DNA of 64,000 nucleotides from Streptomyces sp. cf386 (GTDB lineage: Bacteria > Actinomycetota > Actinomycetes > Streptomycetales > Streptomycetaceae), in assembly GCF_900103585.1 (NCBI RefSeq), contig NZ_FNHV01000029.1, positions 32,256-96,255 on the forward strand, written 5' to 3'. Position numbers and translations under genes: made by a program. A model generated the notes under the pieces. It saw nothing but the letters and a program-made list of their open reading frames with translations, had not been told where the DNA came from and made no database searches. Of the stretch, positions 28,111-36,742 are shown in pieces. Within the stretch, counting starts at the first letter, position 1. Each line of letters starts with the position of its first letter.

Positions 28111-28959
28111 TCACCGGTTTCTGCGCGGGCGGGCCGGAGGGTGGGGCAGGCGGGTGCGGATGTGTGCCGTGTGCAGGAGGGGGTCGAAGGGTTGCCATCC
28201 CGCCGGGGCGAGGTCGGCGGCGCCGGGGGCGGCGACGTGTTGGGGGCAGCGCTGGGCGCGCCAGCGCAGTTGCTCGCTGTAGGGGAGGTGGCCCAGGTCG
28301 TAGACGGACATGAGGGCGTCGGGCAGGGTGAGTTGGCCGCGGCGGCGGGGGGTGGGCAGCAGTCTCCAGGTACCGGCCGGTCTGGTGGGGGCGAGGACGG
28401 GGTGGGGGCAGCGGTGGCGGTGGCGGGTCTGGGCCACGCAGCGGATGTGCTCGATGGTGTGCTCGGCGAGGTAGCGGCACAGCAGCATCTGCACGACGGG
28501 GCGGGCGGGGTGCTGGGCGGTCTGTGAACTGGTGGTGGGTGGGGCGGGGGTGAAGGCGCCGGTGTCGGTCAGGCGGCGGGTTCGGACGGCGAGGTGGCGG
28601 CGGATCGCGTTGAGGTGGGGGCCGGTGCGGCAGAGGGGGGTGCGGCAGGGGCAGAGCACGGCGTGCGGGATGCGGCACCATGGGCTGCCGTCCCCGTGTG
28701 GGTAGGCGATGCCGCCGCCCAGATGCCAGCGGCAGGGTTCGGGGACGAGCGTGGCGGTCAGTTCGGTGGGGTGCAGGGCGATGGGCCGTTGGTCGGCGCG
28801 CTGGTAGAGGTCGATGCGGTTGCCGCACCGGCGGCAGCGGCTGCTTTGGCCGGCGCGCAGTAGGCGGGTGGGGCTGGTGGCGGCCACTTGCAGGGGTCGG
28901 GGGTGTCGGGTGATGCGGGGGCTGCCGTCCCAGTGTCGGCCGGCGGGAGTGGAGCACAT
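28111..28959 (-). CDS. DUF6083-like zinc-ribbon protein
   Basis: A protein of 282 residues from ATG 28959; a longer frame upstream is not protein-like. The N-terminus has the Streptomyces DUF6083 pattern: HWDGSPRITRHPRP, then CRRCGNRIDLYQRADQRPI, then LHPTEL and CRWHLGGGIAYPHGDG, followed by CRIPHAVLCPC. The four-Cys/His clusters suggest a zinc ribbon. The C-terminal half is Arg/Pro/His rich (RWRAQRCPQHV). First gene of the DUF6083/RHH/helicase operon. Function unknown; DUF6083 proteins are frequent on actinobacterial plasmids and in chromosome arms. Confidence 0.65.
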   Translation of the reverse strand: MCSTPAGRHWDGSPRITRHPRPLQVAATSPTRLLRAGQSSRCRRCGNRIDLYQRADQRPIALHPTELTATLVPEPCRWHLGGGIAYPHGDGSPWCRIPHAVLCPCRTPLCRTGPHLNAIRRHLAVRTRRLTDTGAFTPAPPTTSSQTAQHPARPVVQMLLCRYLAEHTIEHIRCVAQTRHRHRCPHPVLAPTRPAGTWRLLPTPRRRGQLTLPDALMSVYDLGHLPYSEQLRWRAQRCPQHVAAPGAADLAPAGWQPFDPLLHTAHIRTRLPHPPARPRRNR

Positions 28960-29129
28960 GGGCCGGACCGTGCCATGCGACACGCGGTGACGGGCAACGT
29001 GGCGGGGTGTGTGTCCCCTGGCCAGCCCAGCGGGTTCGAACGGACGATCCGGTGAACGGTCTGTTGTTCGACGCCTGTTCCTCGGTTCGGGTGATCTGCG
29101 GCAGGGCCCTGGATCGGGGGTGCCGGGCG

Positions 29130-29393
29130 TCAGGCCCCTTGCGTGCCGGGCGGGGTGTGGTCGTCGCAGAGGGCGCCGAGGAGGTGCTCGATGGGCACGT
29201 CGAAGGTGTGGGCGAGGGCGTGCCAGGTGGTGACGGTGCCAGTGGTGCGGCCGTGTTCGAGGTCGATGAGGGTGCGCCGGGCCAGGCCGCTGCGGCCGGC
29301 AAGTTCGTCGAAGGTCCAGCCGCGCTCGCCCCGCAGGCGCGCGAGGTTGACGCGCAGCGCGATGAGGTCGGGGTCGGGCGGCAAGATCGTCAC
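29130..29393 (-). CDS. XRE-family repressor
   Basis: About 87 residues from GTG 29393 (VTILPPDPDLIALRVNLARL). The HTH covers about 17-60: RGERGWTFDELAGRSGLARR, TLIDLEHGRTTG, then ALAHTFDVPIEHLL. An ATG at 29444 is open but would overlap an operator, so the shorter form is preferred. It is transcribed divergently from the 29570 gene, and three 18-bp sites lie between them (29407-29493). It likely represses both directions. Confidence 0.75.
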   Translation of the reverse strand: MTILPPDPDLIALRVNLARLRGERGWTFDELAGRSGLARRTLIDLEHGRTTGTVTTWHALAHTFDVPIEHLLGALCDDHTPPGTQGA

Positions 29394-29406
29394 CCCACCA
29401 TCCGAA

Positions 29407-29493
29407 GGTGCAGACACCTGCCCTGTCAGTGCAGACCTCTGCACTATTTGCCTGGGTGGTGAGGACGGCCATCAAGGTGCAGGGCTCTGCACT
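29407..29493. promoter_or_regulatory. Three 18-bp operator palindromes
   Basis: Sites at 29407-29424, 29428-29445 and 29476-29493 share the pattern GTGCAG, 4-5 variable bases, CTGCACT. The middle one, AGTGCAGACCTCTGCACT, is nearly a perfect inverted repeat; the first has one changed half-site (CTGCCCT). Centres are 21 and 48 bp apart. They fill the gap between the XRE gene and the divergent 29570 gene. Confidence 0.7.
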
Positions 29494-29569
29494 ACCGTGC
29501 GTCTTCCCGGCCTCCGCGGCCGGAGTACTGACCACCCCGGGCACGGACCGACGGGAGGACGACCAGCCC

Positions 29570-30622
29570 ATGAGGCTCGCCGACGCGCACGCAGCAGTGC
29601 GGCGCATCTGGACAGTGGAACTGCGTCCGCGACCGGGCGGCCCCGCTCTCATCTGTCCCTCCTGCACCGCCCATACGGCTCCGCTCACGGGATCCTCGGC
29701 GCGGTCGGCTGCCCTGGCTCATCTGGCCTGCCATGCCCGCGCCGACGCGCTGCCCGCCCATCTGCGCAGCTGCCAGTGCCAGGCGCGGGGCTGCCGGTGG
29801 CATCCGCGTCACCGCGGCTGCGCCGGACCGGTACTGCTCGCCCTCACCCGGGATGGCAGCGGCCGCACCTGGCGGCTGGCCGACACCTGCGCGGCCTGTG
29901 CCGCGGCGACCAGCCATACGGCCGTGGTGCCAGACACCCTGTCCGGTTCTCCCGGGCCGTCATCCTCCCCCTGCCCGTCTGCGCCCGCGCGCCGGTTCCA
30001 CTCCGGGCTCCAGGAGCGGGTGCGGGTGCAGGAGATGCTCACCTACCTCGGCGCCGCGCTGCCCCGGTTCACCTCCCCCGCCGCCCGGCTGCTGGCCCTG
30101 CAGTGCGCGCTGCGCACTGACATCCGTGGGCATGTCCGGCTGCCGGCAGGCCTGTTGCAGGGCATGCGCCTGCGCCAGAACCGCGAGCTGTGGCTGGAGC
30201 TGGCCCATGCAGGCTGGCTCGCATTGCCGGACTTCCGGGCGCTGCCGGTGCAGGTGCGGCTGCTCGACGCCGCGGTGCTGGACCAGGCGCCCGGCCGCCG
30301 TGCCCGTTGCCGCGCCGCCGACTGGGCACTGCGGCCTGTCCCCCTGGTCCTGCCCGCCGCAGCGCCCGCACTGCGGCTGACCGCTCTCGTACTGGCCGCA
30401 CACACATGCACCCGCGGCGAACACAGCGCCGACATGGACATCCTCACCCGCCTGTGCGGACACTCCCCGCAGCAGACCGGCGAACTGCTCGACCGGCTGG
30501 TAGCCACACGCACCCTGGAGGCATGGCAGCACAACCGACAGACCGACGAGGTGTTCTGGCAACTGCCCCAGCCGCAGGCACAGCCACACTCCGTCGGACT
30601 GCCTCGCCGACACCGGGCATGA
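29570..30622 (+). CDS. Cys/His-rich protein, probable regulator
   Basis: A protein of 350 residues from ATG 29570 with GGGAGG upstream. Residues about 22-50 carry CPSC...HLACH, and further CQCQARGC and CAAC clusters suggest zinc binding. The C-terminal part (MDILTRLCGHSPQQTGELLD, then TLEAWQHNRQTDEVFWQLP) looks like a winged-helix domain. Expression is probably controlled by the divergent XRE repressor through the three operators just upstream. I do not recognise a named family. No membrane segment. A role in plasmid or island regulation is likely but unproven. Confidence 0.65.
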   Translation: MRLADAHAAVRRIWTVELRPRPGGPALICPSCTAHTAPLTGSSARSAALAHLACHARADALPAHLRSCQCQARGCRWHPRHRGCAGPVLLALTRDGSGRTWRLADTCAACAAATSHTAVVPDTLSGSPGPSSSPCPSAPARRFHSGLQERVRVQEMLTYLGAALPRFTSPAARLLALQCALRTDIRGHVRLPAGLLQGMRLRQNRELWLELAHAGWLALPDFRALPVQVRLLDAAVLDQAPGRRARCRAADWALRPVPLVLPAAAPALRLTALVLAAHTCTRGEHSADMDILTRLCGHSPQQTGELLDRLVATRTLEAWQHNRQTDEVFWQLPQPQAQPHSVGLPRRHRA

Positions 30623-30823
30623 GAATAGTGAGACTGTCTCAAGAGTAAGAAGACACCACCTGGCACGAACAACCAGCGCTGTTTGTCCGTACCATCTGTA
30701 CGCCGAGGCATCTTGCGGTACTTGCGGCGCCCTGCCGGGCCGCCGATACCTCGCCGAAGAGGGGCGTCACGCACATGTGACACAGCCCCGCACGTCGTTC
30801 ATTCGCCGAGGAAGGTCAGCCCC

Positions 30824-31456
30824 ATGCCCGAGACAACAGCTCCCGCCACCGAACTGACATCGCAGTACGTCGCCCAGGTGACCAACGACCTCGAACGCAA
30901 TGCCAAAGAGCAGGAACGCATCAGCGCGGAGATCGCATCCCTGCAAGAGCAGCTTGCCGCGGTACAGCACGATCACACGGTGCTGGTGAACGTACAGCAG
31001 GCGCTCGGCATCACCAAGGCGTCTGCCCAGCCCGCAGCAGAGGCCGAGAGCGCCGCGGTGCCCTCCCCCCGGCAGAAGGCCGGAGCCGCGCGCGGCGGGA
31101 AGCAAAAGGCCCGGAAGTCCGTCGCCGCACCGCACAAGGCAGCGCCCAAGAAGCCCGTGGCCAAGTCGGCGGATGCCGCAAAGACGGCCCAGCCCACCCT
31201 GGTCGAACTCATCCGCCGCCACCTCCTCGAACTCAAGGAACCCCGCTCTGCTGCAGAGATCTCTGCAGCACTCGGCCAGGCCCACCCCGAGCGCCAGATC
31301 GCGGCCAAGGTCGTGCGAGTCACGCTCGAGGGACTCGTGGCCAAGAGCCAAGCAGAGCGCACCAAGCAAGGAAGGTCCGTGTTCTACACCGCCCCCGCAC
31401 CCAAGTCGGCGGCTGCGCCTGAGGCCGAGGCACAGCCCGCACAGGCTGACCACTGA
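30824..31456 (+). CDS. Coiled-coil plus winged-helix regulatory protein
   Basis: A protein of 210 residues, ATG 30824 with GAGGAAGG upstream. Residues about 10-60 form a coiled coil (LERNAKEQERISAEIASLQE), a Lys/Ala/Pro-rich histone-like linker follows (about 75-120), then a winged-helix-like domain (TLVELIRRHLLELKEPRSAA, EISAALGQAHP, VVRVTLEGLVAKSQAERTKQ). Similar proteins are common in Streptomyces terminal regions. It probably binds DNA as an oligomer. It stands alone in transcription; the preceding 200 bp hold its promoter. Confidence 0.65.
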   Translation: MPETTAPATELTSQYVAQVTNDLERNAKEQERISAEIASLQEQLAAVQHDHTVLVNVQQALGITKASAQPAAEAESAAVPSPRQKAGAARGGKQKARKSVAAPHKAAPKKPVAKSADAAKTAQPTLVELIRRHLLELKEPRSAAEISAALGQAHPERQIAAKVVRVTLEGLVAKSQAERTKQGRSVFYTAPAPKSAAAPEAEAQPAQADH

Positions 31457-31980
31457 CAGCCCTGCGTGGAGTGGCAGTTGCCTTCCAGTGGCGATCGATG
31501 GGGGGCGACAGGTGCGGACCTCGAGGTGGATGATGTGGGCGTCGGGGGATGCGCCCGGTCTCCACGAGCCATTGATGTACGGCGGTGTGACGTCGCCGCC
31601 TGCACGCAAAACTCCCTCTCCACGACCCACCGGTAGGTGCCTGCCCAGCAGCAGCGACTCCAGGCGCCCCCACAGCTCATCCGACACAATCCACGGCGGC
31701 GCCCCCCACCAAGGCGAACGCCAAACACCCGCTCCGGACGCGGCACCAGGAGCGATGCATGTTAGCCGTTGTAAGTCAGGCGCCAGAGCTGTGCGGCTCA
31801 CTCGCCTTGCACCTGACCCTCAGCAGTCCCGCCCCGCACCACCGTCCGATGCCGAACGCTCCTGTGCCACCGGTAGGCCCGATCGGCAAGAGCGGACCGG
31901 CGATCGCCGACTGCCAGGACGCGCTCGGACGCGCTTGCGGCAGGCTCATCAGACCGGCAGCGTTCCGGCCCCTTACGGTG
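31457..31980. other. Intergenic region with transposase debris
   Basis: No intact gene. At about 31750-31640 the minus strand reads WWGAPPWIVSDELWGRLESL, a variant of the N-terminal block of IS5-type transposases, which then breaks off. The rest shows no coding signal. Confidence 0.5.
31640..31760 (-). pseudogene. IS5-family transposase N-terminal fragment
   Basis: About 35 codons read WRSPWWGAPPWIVSDELWGR and LLLGRHLP on the minus strand, the start region of an IS5-type transposase; no downstream DDE part is present. Confidence 0.5.
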
Positions 31981-32613
31981 TCAGTTCGCGTTGGGTGGAG
32001 ATGGCGGTTCATGCAGGTGAAGGAACGACGAGTTTTCCATTTCCCGTACCGCCACGTCAGGTATGCGATAGGTCCGTCCCACACGGATTGCCTGCAGCTG
32101 GCCGCTGTGGATCATCCGGTACACCGCCTGTTTGGACAGGTCGAGTAGGAGTGCTGCCTCAACTGGAGTCAGGTAGACAACGTCTCGCAGCGAGGATCCC
32201 CGCGGCAGGCATGCCGTTCCTAGGGTCTCGGAGGGCTGCGCTCCCTCCGAGACGGCGCCCCCTCCGTCCTGCCGACGCTCAGCCGCCCGGACCCACAACT
32301 CGCACATCAGCCGCCGGTTGATGGCCGCTCGTTCAGGGTTCGCGAGCGGTCCCCTGCGCGTCAGCAGGTCGACGAGTTCGTAAACGACCTCGAGCGCAGG
32401 CAGACGCGCGCTGCTGAACGCGTCATGAATCGTGCTCCGGGAGATCCATGTCTTGTCGGACGGGCCTCCGGGTTCCCTCTCTTTCTCGTGATTGACTTCT
32501 TTTTCCATTTGCCTGCAACTAGGCATCCCGGCACGCACATGAATGGAGTGCAGCAGCCGATTCAGTGACCTGTGGGCGCCCTCAGGCAGGTCTGGCTTCC
32601 CCAGTATCGCCAC
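31981..32613 (-). CDS. HTH protein with excisionase-type domain
   Basis: A protein of 210 residues, GTG start at 32613 with AAGGGGG upstream. The C-terminal 60 residues form a MerR/excisionase-type HTH (YLTPVEAALLLDLSKQAVYR, then MIHSGQLQAIRVGRTYRIP), the kind used by recombination directionality factors and small DNA-binding regulators. The N-terminal part (WISRSTIHDAFSSARLPALE, VYELVDLL) resembles the HTH start of Streptomyces XRE proteins. Two DNA-binding units on one protein are unusual. No integrase lies nearby, so a regulatory role is more likely than excision. Confidence 0.7.
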   Translation of the reverse strand: MAILGKPDLPEGAHRSLNRLLHSIHVRAGMPSCRQMEKEVNHEKEREPGGPSDKTWISRSTIHDAFSSARLPALEVVYELVDLLTRRGPLANPERAAINRRLMCELWVRAAERRQDGGGAVSEGAQPSETLGTACLPRGSSLRDVVYLTPVEAALLLDLSKQAVYRMIHSGQLQAIRVGRTYRIPDVAVREMENSSFLHLHEPPSPPNAN

Positions 32614-33324
32614 GGCATCCCCCTTGCCGTCCGAAAGTGTCCGAGCCTGTCCTCCCCAGGATCCATGCGTCCAGCCAGTAAAGAAAGACGGCGGTCGGCC
32701 GTCCGACTGTGACAGACGTTACCAATGAGGCTTTTCAAAAGCAGTGGGGATATCCATGCTCGAGTTACGAGAGCGGCAATCGACGATCGAATAACTCGAG
32801 GGAGAATTCCTATGTCACGTGTGGCGCGCAGGCCGAACGAACGAGTGTCCGGGCGGTGTAGGCCTGGCTCGTCCCGCCGCAGGACAACCTGTCGGTCTCC
32901 TCGGCTCGATAGGCGTCGTGGACGGCGTTCCACAGCGGAACCTCGCAAGTCCCTTGGTATCCGGCGCGGAGCTGGCAAGCGGCCCTCAGATGACGAGCAG
33001 CGCCTGAGGCAGGACCTACGCAGCGGCGTCGTCGTTGGAGTAGTCAGTGGAGCTGTGCGTGTGTTCGTGGTCTGGCTAGCGGAGCACGGGCACTTGGGCA
33101 ACTGAGGCTGCGGGGGCGTCTTCAGGGCAACCTTGTGCGTGAGGGGTGCCGTCCATCGGCACGGATCGAGCCGTTGTTGCCGGACGGACGTCGAAGCGGG
33201 GCGGGCGGTGGCGGGATCACCGGCAGGTGATCCCGCCACGCCTGGAAGTCACGATTGAAGGAAGAGCAGCCTGCTTCTTGATCTGGTTGAGATACTTCCT
33301 CCCCAGTCAGACGGGGAGGCTAGA
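32614..33324. other. Intergenic region with a short open frame and IS debris
   Basis: About 700 bp with no firm gene. A plus-strand frame ending at 33105 finishes in a membrane-like stretch (SGVVVGVVSGAVRVFVVWLA) but its upstream part is poor. At 33150-33220 there is a broken IS5-type start (RIEPLLP, then SKRGGRWRDHRQVI in a second frame). Confidence 0.4.
33150..33220 (+). pseudogene. IS5-type transposase fragment
   Basis: ARIEPLLPDGR in one frame and TSKRGGRWRDHRQVI in the next match the usual N-terminal block of IS5-family transposases. About 25 codons with a frameshift; nothing downstream belongs to it. Confidence 0.5.
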
Positions 33325-34929
33325 TTGATCATCTTTGATGCGAACGCGGTGAACCTCCTGTCGCCTGAAGGACCGCGTGCGGACATCATCCGGAAGTTGC
33401 GGCAATCGCGCCATCACAGAGTGGCTGTGCCGTGGATGGTGCTGGAGGAATTGGCTGCTCACCAGGCGAACCTCTACCCGGTCAAGCACCAGGCGGTCCT
33501 GAACACCCTGGAGAAGCTGCGTGCCATCCTCCCCTGGGAGCCGGAGAACTCGCTGGAGCCGCTGGACCTGGAGCGTCTCCTGGATCACTGGCGGAAGGTC
33601 TACGGAGAGATCTTCGAGGTGATTGAGACCAGCGACGGAGTCATCCGCAGAGCGTTCCAGCGGGAGGCGATGGCCCTGCCGCCTACGAAGCGCGGAAAGG
33701 ACCACTCTGAAGGTGGCCGCGATGCGGCGATCTGGTTCTCCATCCTGGAGTTCCTCAAACAGAACCCGGACGAGCATGTCCACTTCGTCACGAACAACAG
33801 CACTGATTTCAGCGACGGGATCGGCTATCCGTACCCGATGAACGAAGACATCCGCGGCATGGAACACCGCCTCACCTTGCTGCAGGACTTCGACCAGGTC
33901 GTCTCCCAGTTCACCAAGGAGGTGTCCGGGACGGATGCGGAGGCAGCCGCAGGTGAGCTCCTGAGGTCGTTGCCTGTGCGGGAGCGGGTTTCCCAGACGG
34001 CCGTAGAGGTTCTCAGCTCCCCCACCGGTTTCGCTGGCTTGGGGACCACCGACGTCACGGTGGAGTGGCGTGAGTGGCTGGCCTCACCCGAGGTCGATCT
34101 CCTCAGTGTCACGGATGTTACGGGGCACGAGATCGAAGGCGACGTCTGGTACACGGCCAAGGCCAGCTGGCTGCTGTACGGCCTCGCCCTCAACGGAGAG
34201 GAAGCAAGCGCCCGCTACGTCTCCTGCGTGTGGCACATGAAGGTCCTCTTTTCGACAGCCGAGGGCGATGAGGCGCCGACTCTTCTCGCAACAGAAGAAC
34301 CCCTGCCGCCAGACACTGACGACGAACCGTGCATGAAAATTCTGCAGGACCTCAAGAAGCGAGTCACCGGCGTTGCCGCAGGTGTGAAGCAGAATCTCCT
34401 CGCCGCGCAGTCCTCCGTGGAACGCCTGGCCACCGAACAGCTCCCACCTTCCCTGCGCGAGTTCAAACTCGCCACCGACCAGTGGGCTCGAAAGCTCGCT
34501 GCTGACAGGGCAGCGCTGCAAGCCTTGATCGACACCCCGACGACAGGATTGGCTCAGAAACTCGCCGCAGACCGAGCCGCGCTACAAGCTCTGCTCGACA
34601 CCACCCCGGCGAACAAGATCGCCCGGCAGTTCGCCGAAAACCAGGCAGCACTTCGGGCCCTGATCGATCCCCCGTCGAGGTTCGTCCGGCAGCTCGCTGA
34701 AAATCAGGCCGCGCTACAGGGACTACAGGCTCTGCTGGCCCCTCAAATGACATTCGCCCAGCGGCTCGCCGACTCCATGGCGAAGCTCGACATCGCCACC
34801 ACGGCGCCGCAACCGACTGCTGGTGACGATGCGCCTGATGACAATGCAGAGCAGCCGGAATCCCCAGGGGACGTTGGAGATGCGCCCACGCAGGAACCGG
34901 ATGCCGACGGTGGCGACCATGATGAATAG
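33325..34929 (+). CDS. PIN-domain ribonuclease-like protein with C-terminal helical repeats
   Basis: A protein of 534 residues, TTG start with GGGGAGG upstream. Residues 1-170 form a PIN-like domain: IIFDANAVNLLS (Asp), VLEELAAHQ (Glu), GGRDAAIWFSILEFL (Asp), HFVTNNSTDFSD (Asp), the expected acidic cluster of an RNA nuclease. A middle beta-rich part (about 230-330) follows, and residues about 385-490 hold five imperfect repeats (KLAADRAALQALIDT, KLAADRAALQALLDT, QFAENQAALRALIDP, QLAENQAALQGLQ, RLADSMAKLDIA) predicted as amphipathic helices. The acidic tail ends at 534. No antitoxin gene is adjacent. It may be a defence or stress RNase. Confidence 0.75.
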   Translation: MIIFDANAVNLLSPEGPRADIIRKLRQSRHHRVAVPWMVLEELAAHQANLYPVKHQAVLNTLEKLRAILPWEPENSLEPLDLERLLDHWRKVYGEIFEVIETSDGVIRRAFQREAMALPPTKRGKDHSEGGRDAAIWFSILEFLKQNPDEHVHFVTNNSTDFSDGIGYPYPMNEDIRGMEHRLTLLQDFDQVVSQFTKEVSGTDAEAAAGELLRSLPVRERVSQTAVEVLSSPTGFAGLGTTDVTVEWREWLASPEVDLLSVTDVTGHEIEGDVWYTAKASWLLYGLALNGEEASARYVSCVWHMKVLFSTAEGDEAPTLLATEEPLPPDTDDEPCMKILQDLKKRVTGVAAGVKQNLLAAQSSVERLATEQLPPSLREFKLATDQWARKLAADRAALQALIDTPTTGLAQKLAADRAALQALLDTTPANKIARQFAENQAALRALIDPPSRFVRQLAENQAALQGLQALLAPQMTFAQRLADSMAKLDIATTAPQPTAGDDAPDDNAEQPESPGDVGDAPTQEPDADGGDHDE

Positions 34930-35015
34930 CACAACAGGCGTTACCGTCCAGCAGCCCTCGGCTACAGCGTGGCGCGGACGCCTCACGATCGTTGAACAAC
35001 ACAACTCCATAGATC

Positions 35016-35049
35016 GGGCCCCGGGGATGCACCGCTTTCCCCGGGGCCC
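35016..35049. terminator. Bidirectional terminator after the PIN gene
   Basis: GGGCCCCGGGGA pairs perfectly with TCCCCGGGGCCC (12 bp, 10-nt loop). It lies between the convergent PIN gene and the minus-strand fragment and module A genes. Confidence 0.7.
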
Positions 35050-35070
35050 GTGGGTGTGTCCGAAGCGCGG

Positions 35071-35200
35071 TCAGTTCTCTCCGGCCGCCGTGGCGGTGAG
35101 CCAGTCGGCGGCTTCGGCGTCGGTCAGGAGGAGGGCCTGCGTCTGGTGGGCGTTGCCGTCCTGGACGACGTGGACGCGGCCCTGGTTCGCTGTTCTTCGG
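35071..35200 (-). pseudogene. Short gene remnant downstream of sigma module A
   Basis: The minus strand reads RRTANQGRVHVVQDGNAHQT and QALLLTDAEAADWLTATAAG before a stop at 35071. This has good codon use but no in-frame start after the upstream stop codon. It is either the end of a frameshifted gene or starts at an unusual codon. Confidence 0.4.
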
Positions 35201-35263
35201 GGCGGGCTGCGCCACCTCGCCCGCTACTGGGAGACCTTCCGGCAGAAGGGGCAGTTTCCCGGC

Positions 35264-35914
35264 TCAGCAGGCGTCGGCGAGTTCTTCGATCTGGTCGGCG
35301 AGACGGTGGTCGGGGTGGTGGAACTGGGCGCCGGCGACTTCGTCGACCTGGAGGCGTTCGACCGCTTCGCGCAGGGCCTCGGTGTGGCTGCGTAGCTGGC
35401 GGCGGCGAGGGGATGCGGGTGTGAGGTGGATGTTGGTGTCCAGGGTGAGGGCCTGGTGTGCCCAGTGGTCGGCGTCGCGTAGTTCGCCGCGGCGCAGGTG
35501 GAGCAGATGCAGGCAGTAGGCGGCGGTGGCGTTGCCGGCGCCGGCGGCGAACTGCCACCACCACAGGGCTCCGTCGGGCTGTTGGGCGAGGTTGAGCAGG
35601 CAGCCGAAGTGCAGGGCGCCGTCGGCGTCGAAGGGTACGTCGACGATGCGGCTTAGGTGTTCGGCGGCGTCGTCACTGTGGAGGAGTTCGGCGGACAGGG
35701 CCTGGAGGTCGGCGTCGGCGCGGCTGAGGGAGGTGGGGAGGTGTCCTTCGGGGGCGGGGCGGGCGCCGAACATGAGCACGGCGGTCACGTCGCGGACGAT
35801 CTCCTGCTTGAGGTCGTCCAGGTCGTCGTCGGTGACCGTGTCCGGGAGGGCTGCCTGGTCGAGAATCTCGTCGAAGCTGCGCGGCACGGTCTTACTCCTT
35901 CTCGTCGTCGTCAC
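35264..35914 (-). CDS. Unknown helical protein, third gene of sigma module A
   Basis: A protein of 216 residues, no named family. It starts 23 bp inside the end of the sigma gene (overlap 35892-35914), so the two are coupled. Residues about 95-170 are a helical, TPR/Sel1-like stretch (ALHFGCLLNLAQQPDGALWW, WQFAAGAGNATAAYCLHLLH); the acidic C-terminus reads HRLADQIEELADAC. No signal peptide. The position equals that of the 9735, relA and 45290 genes in the other modules; a module-specific effector role is inferred. Confidence 0.6.
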   Translation of the reverse strand: MTTTRRSKTVPRSFDEILDQAALPDTVTDDDLDDLKQEIVRDVTAVLMFGARPAPEGHLPTSLSRADADLQALSAELLHSDDAAEHLSRIVDVPFDADGALHFGCLLNLAQQPDGALWWWQFAAGAGNATAAYCLHLLHLRRGELRDADHWAHQALTLDTNIHLTPASPRRRQLRSHTEALREAVERLQVDEVAGAQFHHPDHRLADQIEELADAC

Positions 35915-36536
35915 CCAGGTCGATGCCGAGCTTGGTGGCGATCCTTTTGCGGGCCAGGCGGCGGTGTGTGCGGACGGTGCCCGCGTTGATGCCCATGATG
36001 TTGGCGACCTGCTTGGGCGGGTAGCCCAGTGCGTATTGCAGGATCATCACGTCGAATTGGCGCTCGGGCAGCTCAGCTATCGCCGTGTAGAGGCCGATCG
36101 GGGACTCCAGGACCGCGAGCTGCTTGCGCATGTGCTCCAGCGTGGCGCGGGCGGCTTCGTGGACGGCGGTGGTTCGCTCGTTCGCGGCCGGGGCGGTGCT
36201 GCGGCCGTCGGCGGTGGGGGTGACGGTCATGCGCATGTGGATCTCGACGCGCATCTTCAGCAGCCGCCACGCGTATGCCTCCGGGCCGCCTTCCTCCAGG
36301 AGGACCGCGGACCAGTTCAGGGCGAGGTGGGTGTAGAGGCGGCGCACGACGGCCTTGGCGGCCTTCATGTCGCCCAGCACGGTGGCGGCGTAGCGCACCT
36401 GGGGTCTGGCGTACATCCCGTAGAAGACTTCCAGGGTCGCCGGCATCTCGTAGTCGACACCCTGCAAGGCGTTCAGTTCCTCCTTGAAGGAGGTGGGGAG
36501 GGTGTGCTGCGCATCGCTGTCCTCGGGCGTGGTCAT
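35892..36536 (-). CDS. Sigma-70-family (ECF-like) factor, module A
   Basis: A protein of 214 residues, ATG 36536. The region 2-like part is divergent (MYARPQVRYAATVLGDMKAA, then AYAWRLLKMRVEIHMRM). Region 4 is clear: AIAELPERQFDVMILQYALG, then YPPKQVANIMGINAGTVRTH. It ends EDDDEKE-like (LGDDDEKE). The stop overlaps the start of the next gene by 23 bp and the small membrane-protein gene lies 5 bp upstream, giving a compact three-gene operon. It is more divergent in region 2 than module D, so core polymerase binding should be tested rather than assumed. Confidence 0.8.
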   Translation of the reverse strand: MTTPEDSDAQHTLPTSFKEELNALQGVDYEMPATLEVFYGMYARPQVRYAATVLGDMKAAKAVVRRLYTHLALNWSAVLLEEGGPEAYAWRLLKMRVEIHMRMTVTPTADGRSTAPAANERTTAVHEAARATLEHMRKQLAVLESPIGLYTAIAELPERQFDVMILQYALGYPPKQVANIMGINAGTVRTHRRLARKRIATKLGIDLGDDDEKE

Positions 36537-36541
36537 CGCGC

Positions 36542-36742
36542 TCAGCCCTCCCCGTCCCGGGAAGTGACCGCCGCTGGCGCCGGGTCGGGCGCCGGCCGGG
36601 CCGTCTGGGTCTGCAGCAGCTCGGCGACACCGACCCGGGCGATGGCACGCAGCAAAGTGCGCAGCCCCGCATGGAGGTCGGGGAGGAAAACGCGCAGTGC
36701 GGTGATCACCACCAGCAGCGCGAGCAGATCGTTCACGGTCAC
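36542..36742 (-). CDS. Small membrane protein of sigma module A
   Basis: A protein of 66 residues from GTG 36742 with AGGGG about nine bases upstream. The N-terminal hydrophobic segment (VNDLLALLVVITALRVFLPD) is followed by a basic amphipathic stretch and a Pro/Ala tail. An ATG at 36769 is possible. The sigma gene follows after 5 bp. Equivalent in place and size to the membrane proteins of modules B, C and D. Confidence 0.55.
   Translation of the reverse strand: MTVNDLLALLVVITALRVFLPDLHAGLRTLLRAIARVGVAELLQTQTARPAPDPAPAAVTSRDGEG

Noticed and set aside
29020..29055. GGTTCGAAC resembling a tRNA T-loop
   Set aside because: The flanking 5-bp stem does not pair and no acceptor or anticodon arm can be built.
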